A stretch of DNA of 64,000 nucleotides from Cyrtodaria siliqua (taxonomy: Eukaryota > Mollusca > Bivalvia > Adapedonta > Hiatellidae): positions 1 to 64,000 of the forward strand of contig JAWPHD010011278.1 of assembly GCA_037043455.1 (NCBI GenBank), given 5' to 3'. Of this stretch, positions 49,301 to 61,300 are shown in pieces (position 1 is the stretch's first letter; the number at the start of each line of letters is the position of its first letter). The notes below the pieces were generated by a model. It was not told where the DNA came from. It was given only the letters and a program-made list of their open reading frames with translations, and ran no database searches. Made by a program: the position numbers and the translations under genes.

Positions 49301-52300
49301 TTTACCGGGAACCCCAGGATGGCAATTTAATAAACATCTATGGATGGCCCTGTTTTCTGAAATTTGGTTCTTTAAACTCAGTTTTGCTTCTATGGGTAGG
49401 TGTTCAATTTCAAAATGCCTTCCTGGGGTCCCATGTATACTGAAAGGAAAAAGAAACGCGACAGCGGAATTTCCGCTATAAATGTACAATATGCTGCTGT
49501 TAATCGAATGGTACATGCCTAAGTAAGATCTTTCCTTTTGGAAAAAAGACTAAAACAACACGTAACACAGCAAATAGTATTCCTGCAAAGTTTCATTATT
49601 GACAGAGTACGCGTTTGGCTCAAGCATGTGAGCAAACATAGGAGGCAAAATTTTGCAAACTCTTTACATTAAATACAGTACTGAACTGGCTCAATTTTTC
49701 AAAGAGGATCTTCAACATGTATGCTTTTTTTTTACAAAACATCTTGGGATTTCCTTGGAATATATGTGGAATTAAGTGTACAGTACGGTATATACAATAT
49801 ATAGCAGAAATTCCGTGTCGCGTTTCTTTTTCCTTTCAGTATATGTTTTAATGGAATATCCCTTATCACTGATAAAATAATGTTGAGTTATGTGTAAATG
49901 AACGATTTTTGCGATAACTTTTATTTATAATATAATTCATTTGATTATTTACACCAAATCGCAATTGGTATAAACAATAAAATGTACAATTCTGCAGTAA
50001 GTAATGGCACAGCGTCTGTGGGCGTCATCTTTTAATGATGTTTCAATAAACACAAATGTTTTAATACACTTCAGTACTGGTGTTGTTCCAAAAGCCTTTG
50101 AGCACAAGAAGCGCGGCGGCAGTGCTGGTTGTTTCTTTTACGGAGGGCAAACGTTTACAAACATGAAGTAGGCAGTACTCTATTGTAATTACGGGATATT
50201 TTATAACATTTATATGCATATAGAACGGTTATTGTGACCAGTGGAAGCATGCACCTGGATCCATGTTGATAACTATTTAATAGCATAATTTTCGTAAAAC
50301 CTTTGAGCGAAAGATACATTTACTAAATGGACAGCTGACTGAGCAATATTAATCAAAAACTAGAGATTTTTATTTTACATTCATAATGAATTATCAAACA
50401 AAGCTTACAGAAATCATGGTTCGGATGACATCGTTAATGTCATGAAAGAAACTGAAGCACACAGAGAAAAAACACATATTGGAGTGAGTGACCACCCTCT
50501 CCCAATGCCGAGACGGGGATCGAACCTGGATTGTGTTGGTGAGACATCCACTACCATATGTACTTACTTGGACACCCAGCGATACTGATGCAGTATAGTA
50601 TTGGAAATCAGTAGGGTTCATTGCTCTGCCATCTTGCTTCATGTATGGGTTTGTTGCGAGGAAAACTGCGCCACATTACTTGATTTATTATATTTGTCTC
50701 AAAATCTTATTGCTGTCTCTGCCCAACATGAGTTCGCTCCTTTGCAGGGGAATGAATGTCCGATAGGAAACTTCATCCTTCCTCTCATCTCCCTCTGAGG
50801 TTGCTCCCGGTATAACCTTATATGATGTGTTAATGGGAAACATTCATTTCATTTCATACTTGTTTGTAGGATAAAGACATTTCTAATATAATTTTTATAG
50901 TGTTCATTTTGCAACATTATTTGTCGAACACCTTTACATGTTACGTGTTAACAATTATGCATCTGTAAATACTTGACAGACCACAATCCAAAACTGAAGA
51001 CAAAATGACCATAAAGAAGCTGCAGTCACAGGAAGCAAGAAAAAGTGCCGGAAAAATTACAACCATGTCTCTACACGAGCTGGAACCAGAGCACGAGATG
51101 AAACTTCAGAAACTGAAGGAAAAAGACAAAAACTTGTAAGATTTTTTGCAATTTTGATGATACGAGGGGCATTCAATAAATTCTGTCACTAGTGTTATAA
51201 ATCAACAGATATTACGAATAATGTGTAGTTTTCTGTTATAACCCTTCAAAGTATTCCCCCTTAACAGATACACACTTTCGCAGTCGAGCTATCCATGACT
51301 TAAATGCCGCAAATCAGTCTCCCCTGGGTATACTATTGAGACACTGAAAGATTGCGCTACCAAGAGCACTTCTAGAAGCATAGCGATTCCCCGAGAGCAT
51401 TTTTTTCAGCAAAGGGAATAAGAAAAAGTCAAGGGACTTAGGTCGGGTGAGTAAGGTGGGTGGTCAAGCTGTACTACTTTTTCTCGCTTCAAGAAAGACT
51501 GGACAATTTGGCCTTTGTGAGCTGAGGCATTATCATGAATAAGCTGGATGCCATTCAAAGCTTTACTTGGACACCTGTTTTTGTAGAATATTTTGACATA
51601 TTTAAGAACTTTGTCTCCGTAAAATTAAGCTGTAATCGTTCTCCCATCTTTGCATGGTATCTGTACCACAGGTCCACTAGAATTAAAGAAAATGGCATAA
51701 AGAACCTTTTTATCCACTTGTCAATCACTGGCCTTGCCTGATTTTGTTTTAACCATTGTTATTCGTGCGATGCTGGGGCACAAAATAATACACCCACGTC
51801 TCATCTCCAGTAAGTAACTCAGAAAACTTTCATCACAGCTTTACAAAACACGATTATTGTAAAATTTGCTATTGGACCACAGTGACCAGTGACTCAATAA
51901 ACATCCTGTAATCCTGTCTCAAGCCCCCAGCTGTGAAATACCTACATGTGTGCTAATTTGAGTTTGTTAGTTCGATAATTGGCATGACCACTGACCAATA
52001 ATCACACCTGAGTACACTGCCAAGATTGCACGATCTAATTACAAATGCAGCCAATCAGAAACGGTGTTATTTATCCACATATGCGGTAAGCCAATCAGAG
52101 AATCCGTTGCATTTACTATACAGAATTCTACTTTCACTTTTTAAACACCTCATTAATCGACCAAGTTTACTGTACTGATCAGTTGACCATTGTCAGTATA
52201 TTTGTTTTATAACTGTTTCAATTAAAAGTGTTTCAATTAAAAGTATAACTAACTGAATTATTGTTATTTTTTTTCTTTTATTTACAATATAATCTATTCT

Positions 52301-55300
52301 TTCTTGATCACATGCGAATCACATGACAAACACAGAAATTCAAAATGGCGGCCAACAGAGTAAACAAGATCGTTTTTCATAGTTGTAAGTTTATAAAAAC
52401 GGATTAAAACATCGCACATGTATTGTCTTATATTTTTATAATAATATGACAATGTATACACACTTTGCTGGATGATTTTCTTCCTATAATTACGAGGTTT
52501 TGTAAGAATAATTTGTCCTATAACAGTTCAACCCCACAGACCAAAATTTAAATTATTTGTTTTTCTTTTGCTGTTTCTCCTTTTTTGTTATTACATAATT
52601 CCTCAGTCACACATAAAACCTCTGCTATCTATCTATGACTCGATCATACACTAGATGCTTGATTCACTTAATTATAAACTTCCGTACAGTGTACTGAACA
52701 TATAATTTGCATGGGAAATAAAACAATATTGTTAAAATGAAAGAAGTAAAACTTCAGTATTGTTTTTGTCTATTTTCGAAGTGTAATCATTTATTTATCT
52801 AGAAAAAAGGTTACCTAAAGAGGTCTAAAAAATCAAACATTTGAGAGGGCACTCACTCCTTTTTAATTGAAACTGGCCAATGTGAGCACTGACAAGTTTG
52901 TGCCAATATGAAAATATTTGGCTCCAATGTTTTCAATTTGGCTCTAATTTTTTTCATTTGGCGAAAGTAGTTGCGCAAAGAAAAAAATAGCCAGTGCAAG
53001 CCCTAAAATAGCCACTGTACATGAGTGCGTATACCTTAACAGTGAATAACTCGGTCAACTTTAATCGGATTAAATAGAGATTTGGTGTGTACATGGGTAT
53101 TGAAATGGTCTGGAAATGCACGATTTGTTTGTGTAATGTCACGTATTTTCTATTGATGCCAATTAGTGACAGAATTTATTGAATGCCCCTCGTAGTCTGT
53201 GTAAATAATGTTTTTTCTAGCTGCATTGTGAAGATAACTGGTAATAGCTGGACAGATATCTTTATATATACAACATTAAAGTAAAAAAAACAACCTTCGT
53301 TTAAAAAACTTGTAAGACCAGCCAATAAATTTTCTCCAAGAACTGATTAATTGATGGATTTAATTACTTATGACAATTAAGCGTTTGGTGTGAATCCCTT
53401 AATAGTAAATTTGAAAACATTCAAAAAAGAATGAAAGGTATCCATTGCCGCTCATGTATCAAAAACATTAACATGTTTTAACATCTTTTGTACAAAATCA
53501 GACAATTATGTGATAAACGAATAATAAGATATGTTATATTAGTTCTGGTTGTGTTTGTTTTCAGACTTGACTTGTTGTCGGTACCCACAGCTGGTGCGAT
53601 GAACTTTGTAAAACATCTTGTTAAGAAGGAAACCGCTCCAACTGGTAATTTGGTTTATAACTCTGTTATGCCTAGAAATGTGGTTTATAACTCTGTTATG
53701 CCTAGAAATGTGGTTTATAACTCTATTATGACTGTGGTTTATAACTTTTATGCCTAGAAATGTGGATTATAACTTTATTATGCCTGGAAATGTGGTTAAT
53801 AACTCTATTATGCCTAGAAATGTGGTTTATAAATCGATTATGCCTAAAAATGTGGTTTATAACTCGATTATGCCTAGAAATGTGGTTTATAACTCTATTA
53901 TGGCTGGAAATGTGGTTTATAACTGGATTATGCCTAGAAATGTGGTTTATAACTCTATTATGCCTAGAAATGTGGTTTACAACTCTATTATGCCTGGAAA
54001 TGTTGTTTATAACTCTATTATGCCTAGAAATGTACAGAGTTGAGGCCCTGGTAGAATTATGATGTATTCATTTTAAAATATATACCAGTTTACATTCCTT
54101 TTATAGGGTGAAATTCCATTTGTCCAAATTTTAACAAGATTTTTCAATATTATACAAGATTTTCACAATTTAATCCATTTTAGACAAACCTGTAAACCGA
54201 TGCACAATATTCTGCAAATGTTATTTTTCGATACAAGACAGGAAAGACAAAGATATTTCTTTTATTTTTCCAACTGAAATTAATTCTTGTTTGCATGCAG
54301 ACTACAAGTGAAATGTCTATCGTGCACAATGAACAATAAATGTAGTTGATGATTGCGAGTACTTCACTTGGTACTACAGTCCGCTCTAAACCTCTCAGTC
54401 TACCTGAAATTGGCCCTAGAAATAACATCTCGGTGCAGATGTGAAGGGTAGGTTGTATTAATTGGCATTGGAGTATTAGTATCCTCATTCGGCTATTTTG
54501 TGCAGGAACAGCGCTTTCACAGTCACTTCTAGGAACAAAATGGTCCAGACTTTGACAAAGTTGCCAGACTTTTCAGGCAAAGTTGGGCAGTCATTAGGCT
54601 GCATTTTGTGATCAAGGGTTTGGTCGTTGTTATTTATATGATCAACTTTAAAACAAAAAAAACATGGTGAGATGATTACCCAGATGCATTTTGGGGTCAA
54701 TAAGATTAAGGTCATGATCCTTGCGGAGGTATTTCTGTCAGCCTTCCAGATGATAGTTCTAGTTTAACAGGACAACAGAACATATAACCGCTAAATTTAA
54801 TTTCGTTTCTAACAGATGAAGCAGACATCAATGACTCGGCAGTTATTCAGTCTGTGTCAGCCAAAGACTTGCTAAAGGAGCATCAGAAGACTTTACAACA
54901 GCAGAAGTTGGTGCAACTTGCTGCCATGCCCAAACTTGGCAAGGGCTTTAGTGTAGGACAGGACATCTCGCTGGACGTTCCTCTAAAGAAAGTCCAGAGT
55001 AAGGCATCGGTTGAATTAGCAAAGGTAGGGTATTTTTAACATGTGCATGTAAATAGTAATGAATCATGGTTACTGCAGACATGGTTGCATTTTTAGCTCT
55101 ACTGATCAGAGATCAGCAGAGCTTATGCCGTGGTGCGGCGTCCGTCTTCCGTCTGTCTGTCCGTCCGTCCGTCCGTTAACTTTTATTTGTAGCGACTACT
55201 CCTCTGATACTACTGGATGGATATTCATAAAACTTTACAGAAATGTTGCCCATGAAGTCTAGTTGATCCTAGCAAAAATTCATGTTGATGTGAAATCCAA

Positions 55301-58300
55301 GATGGCCGCCAAAGCTGAAAATAGATTTTTTAAATTCAAGTTTGTAGTGACTACTTCTTGAAAACTATAAGTGATATTGATATGGGACTTTTTCTAAAAT
55401 GATCAGCATGACATGATGTTGGTCCTTGTCGAAAATCGTTTTGATTTGACGTTAAACATGGCTGCCAGCGGCCATCTTTGTTTACATAGAGTTATATAAT
55501 GAAAACTTGTAGCGACTACTCCTCTGAAACTACTTGACGGATTTTCATGAAACTTCACAGGAATGTTGCTCTTGATGTCTAAATGATCCTAGCAAAATTT
55601 CAGGTCGGCCGGAAAATCAAGATGGCCGCCACGGCTAAAAATAAATTTTCAAAATACAAGTTTGTAGCAACTACTTCTTGAAAACTATAAGTGATATTGA
55701 TATGGGACTTTTTCTAAAATGATCAGCATGACATGATGTTGGTTCTTATCAAAAATCGTTTTGATTCGACGTTAAACGTGGCTGCCAGCGGCCATCTTTG
55801 TTTACATAGAGTTATATAGTAAAAACTTGTAGCGACTACTTCTCTGAAACTACTTGGCGGATTTTCATGAAACTTTACAGGAATGTTGCTCTTAATGTCT
55901 AATTGATCCTAGCAAAATTTCAGATCGGCCAGAAATTCAAGATGGCTGCCACAGTTAAAAATAGATTTTTAAAAAATAAGTTTGTAGCGACTACTTCTTG
56001 AAAACTATAAGTGATATTGATATGGGACTTTTTCTAAAATGATCAGCATGACATGATGGTTATCCGAGTCGTACATTATTTTGATTCGACATTAAACATG
56101 GCTGCCAGTGGCCATCTTTGTTTACATAGAGTTATATAATGAAAACTTGTAGCGACTACTCCTCTGAAACTACTTGACGGATTTTCATGAAACTTCACAG
56201 AAATGTTGCTCTTGATGTCTAATTGATCCTAGTAAAATTTCAGGTCGGCCGGAAATTCAAGATGGCCACCATGGCTAAAAATAGATTTTCAAAATACAAG
56301 TTTGTAGTGACTACTTCTTGAAAACTATAAGTGATATTGATATGGGACTTTTTCTAAAATGATCAGCATGACATGATGGTTATCCGAGTCGAACATTATT
56401 TTGATTCAACATTAAACATGGCTGTCAGCGGCCATCTTTGTTTACATAGAATTATATAATGAAAACTTGTAGCGACTACTCCTCTAAAACTACTGGACGG
56501 ATTTTCATGAACTACACAGGAATGTTGCTCTTGATGTCTAATTGATCCTAGCAAAATATCAGGTCGGCCGGAAATTCAAGATGGCCGCCACGGCTAAAAA
56601 TAAATTTTCAAAAAACAAGTTTGTAGCGACTACTTCCTGAAATCAAAATCAATCAGTAGAGCTTCAAGGTCATTGACCTTTTGTTTAAAACTGTTTCTTA
56701 AGCCACAGATCAGCGGAGATAGAATTAAACTTTTTCATATTTCTTTTACTTTTTTATGCCCAGAATGCCCATATAGTAATCACACCATCCGTTTGTTATC
56801 CTTCCGTCTTTTCGTCCGTTTTTCCTTCCATCCGAAACAAACATCTGACATAACTTTAAGAAGTGAAGGGTTTTCCATGAAACTTCACACAAATGTTGAC
56901 CATTATTTAATAGAAGGTGTGTAATGTGCAAGAATCTGGTCTGTACCACAAAGGTCAAGGTCACACTTTGAGGTCTCTAGGCCCCCAAGTCAAACTTTTG
57001 GAGTCATTTTTCACTGGTGTCATTTCTTGTTTTAACTTCTTATTGGGTGTGAAAAAACCAAACACACTCAGAGCTAAAAAAATAGTGTTGGTCTGGCCAA
57101 CAGAAACTTCTAATTTTTGAGAGAGCCTTAAATAAAGTTAAATGCAGAAGAAATTCTTTCTGGAGTATTTAAAACAAATGATTTATACTATTGATATATA
57201 CCGTTATTCAAAATTAACTATCCTAAGCATTCTATAGCAGTTCATTTTGAAATCAAATAATTTCTGTTACTATAACACCAACAGCATGGAAAGGTTTATT
57301 ATTTTTCAGATGATTTGGGGTGAAAATAAAGCGAGATTGTCATGTGTCCCTTTAAAAACCAAACAACTTAAACACTTTTTAGTTGGAGTTTTTCAAAGAA
57401 AAAAACAAACTATTATCATCACTTGATCGTCATTGTTGTCTGTGTCATCTAATAAATAATGGATTGAAACTTCACACATGCATTCTTAGACAACATCATA
57501 CAGCTAGGTTCTATAACTCATGCTTTTATTTGACAAAATTAAAACCGCTTTTGTACTTTTGAAATGTGGTTAACAAGTGCAATAATTCTGTTTAATATAT
57601 GCAATTAAGCAAAGGTATGCACTTCAACATAGTTACCCAATAAATTAACAAGGGCTTGAAAGTGGAGCGTCTGCACCATCAGGTGGTGCTTCTTGTTTTG
57701 TCTGCATGACGTCTTAACTCTTAGCCTGCTAAGGGCGACTACAATAGCCTTTGCATCCATTGTAAACCCAGATCAGCCTGCATGTAACGCGATCAGGGTT
57801 TACAATGTCTGGCTGCTCAACAGTCATTTCTCCAAAACACACCTTTATAACATAAATGGATTGGTATAAATTTAAAGAATTGTCCATTATACATTCATAT
57901 AATCGGGCTAAGGGTTAATTACCTCTGCTTTTCAGCGACTTGCCATTGCAAAAGTAAAAGCCAAAGGTGGTATAGAGAAAGAAGACCCAAATGCTGTACG
58001 GAAGAAATTAACGTCTCCTGAGGCTAGAGAAAAGATCAAGAAGAGGGTGGTGGACGATATCGTTGGTAAGTTGAAACATAGGCGAATGCCTCTATGTCAT
58101 TCAGCTGGTAATCCTAAAGACAGAACTGGTACATTTCATATATGTGGTTTACCCGGGGACGTCGGGTGATTTGATGGTAATATTATGTACTCATACTTTA
58201 CACAAATTTTGTATTATCTTCCTTTAAAGGGCTCTGAAAAACTTCAAAAAAGCTGAAAGAATTACCAAAAGAAACATAAATAGAGGCGGCCATCTTTAAA

Positions 58301-61300
58301 CGATGACGTCATCGCGCCTTTTTGCCATATATGGTATATTGACCAAAAAATCAGAGCAGATGAAAAATAATACTACAGTTTATACATTTTACAACTGTAT
58401 ATTTATTTTTAATCAATTTGCAGTGATTTTCTTTGCTTTAAAACACATTTTTTCAATATGCCATATATGGTAAAAAGGCGTGATGACGTCATCGTTCAAA
58501 GATGGCTGCCTCCATTTATGTTTCTTTTCAAATTTTCAACTGGTCATATCTCCTTTATTTTTCATGGCATTTTGATAATTATTTCAGCTTTTTTCAAGTT
58601 TTACAGAGCCCCTTAAAATAAATTGTGTTTGAAAATAGTACATCAACCCCTTTAAGTCGAAAATAAAAAGTGGCTTAACATTTTAAAGTCCTGTTAAAAT
58701 AATCCTTCATGGAAAGAAATAAAAACTGATTTAGGTACCTTTTCAGCATTTGTCTATCATTGTCACATTTTGTAGACACTGAAACCAAGTCTTCAGCTGA
58801 TCTAGAGTGTTCAGAGCCACCAAGGAAGAAATCCAAGCTTCTGGGTAACCTAGACTTGAATTCGCCAGAAGTCAAGAAGCTAATGATGACCAAATCTAAA
58901 CATACGGGTGCTCTAGCAGAGGTATGAATCTGAAAAGTGTATAGTCAATAGTCTCGGCTGTGTCTATCCATGTCTTATAGTCTGTGATTTGCTGTTGTTT
59001 TTTTTCGCATTTTCTTCATGTGCATAACTTACATCGGAAAAAAATCGAGGGTTGCATGTGTAAGTATTGTAAAACATCAGAGTTTACAGAATTAGCAGCA
59101 TCACATGAATGTTGCATTTGCCAGAGGCTTGTTCACATATCTATAGCCATTGCATTGGATGCCCTCATCTTTTACATGGCATTAATTTAGACCATGAATT
59201 GAATTGTTAGTTAACGGCTCATCAACAAATTAGGTTATTTCAAGCTGCTCCAGAGAGAGAGGGAATTGATAGGAATCAGGGAAATGTGTCCTACTACCTA
59301 TCAAATAGATTTCTTTGTTTCTTTATTAAAAATGCCCGAAGGATAGACTCTGATACTGGTTTACGTCCCCATCTGACGGACGAGGCTAGGGGAGGTGTCT
59401 TGCCAGAGTGCACATCAAAGTAACAAATTAACTGCTAGTTGTAAACTATGTGCATCTTGTTTGGTGATTGATGTGTTGAGAATTATATAACCATTATCTT
59501 GTTTGGTGATTGATGTGTTGAGAGTTCTATAACCATTATCTTGTTTGGTGATTGATGTGTTGAGAGTTATATAACCATTATCCCATATCGCAGGCAGAGG
59601 CTGAGCATGAAGAAAGATATTTCTCCGCCTTAGAGAAGAAGGAGAGAATGGAAGAGAAGATGGACTCGATCAAGGAGGTGCCTGTAACATTGTCGTACTG
59701 TGTACAGGTAGGTTCACACAATTCAAAGAAAAGAAATTTGTGTTAACATATCTTCTCCAAAAAATAGTTTCTTAATGGTTGGAAAGAAATTGTAAGTAAA
59801 GCAATCATGTTGCATTGTTATTTAAAATGGCTCGTCAACACAGTGTTTAGGTTATTTTGAGCCTCCCCAGAAAAATGAAGGGTTACCACACATACATTTG
59901 CCACACAAACATCCGACAGCTTAAAGGTCAAAACAACCTTATCTGGGATTAAAGCTGTGGCTGCTAACCACCACCGGGTGAGCATTTTAATGAAAGGAAT
60001 TGTCCCGACTGGTTTGGAAACAACTGCTTACAGCAGGTGACCACTCATGCAAGTTGAGAATAACATGTTATACTTACTAAGGGGAGGGGGGTGGAGGTTG
60101 CTGTAACCTGGGAGCATTGTGCACAGGTACTTTAATAAACCACACATTTTAATAGCCTAAACAGGTACATGTTAAGAGGTCTCACTCTGAACAATTCTTT
60201 AGGCAAGGCTGGGGTGGTTACTGCAGTAACTGGCTAACATTTATTTTTACAGTAGAAACTCGGAATTTGACATAAACAAAAATTGGTTGACATTTTGCGG
60301 GAATTATATGAACTACACAAATGATGGCATTTATACGGAAACACATCCTTAGTAATTACACGCAAAGGCATTATTGTTTTCAAAACCAATAATTAAAGGT
60401 CGTCGTTATGCACGTGCTAATAATACGCAATCATCAGTAGTGAAGTTTGACAGTTTGCATAAACGATCGGTGACAAGTGTGATGAGCTTGAGACGTGCTC
60501 ACTTTGATGTCGTCGCTGACATTGATGACACAGAAATGTTCACAGTTGGACATAGTGAGTAGACAGTAGGCAGGTAATTGATTGACGGGACCAGAAAATC
60601 ATTTGGACTTGAACAGAATTTCGACATGTCCAATTTCGATTCAACCGGAATCAAATTGCATACTTAAAGAAGGAAATTTGATGGGACTATGAAAATATTT
60701 CGACACAGCCGGAATTTCGCCGCAAGCGATTGTGCCATACCGAGTTTCAACTACATGTATATTCTATGTTTTGTTTTTTTACCACTGATCGATCTCAACT
60801 TTGATGGAGACCTAAATATATGCACATTGCTATTCACATTTAATAATTTATCTGACATCTGACATACGTTAAATTAGATTTCAGGAAACAGATTTACAAA
60901 AGAAGCTACGCTGACTTCTGAATCCTAAACACCATGTAATTATATTCTTTATACTTTTATATATATATCTTCATGTATTGACATGTTTTTATTTCAGTGC
61001 AAGTACACCTGGTTTACCGTACATGACAGGTGTAAAGAAGAGAACCATGTTATAAAGAAAGTAAAGGGCAGCAAGAGATTCTTCAAATGTAAAGTCTGCA
61101 AGAAGAGGACCATAAGTATAGACAAGATACCCACCACATCTTGCAAGTAAGACATATATAGTGGATCTTCCTGTTTGATATTTAATTTATTAAACGAGTT
61201 GGGTAAAATTATATGTTGCCAAGCATCATATCAGTTTTATCCAATGAGTTTAAAAAAAGTCAATACTAAACAGGCATGAATGGGAGTTTCTATTTGATAT

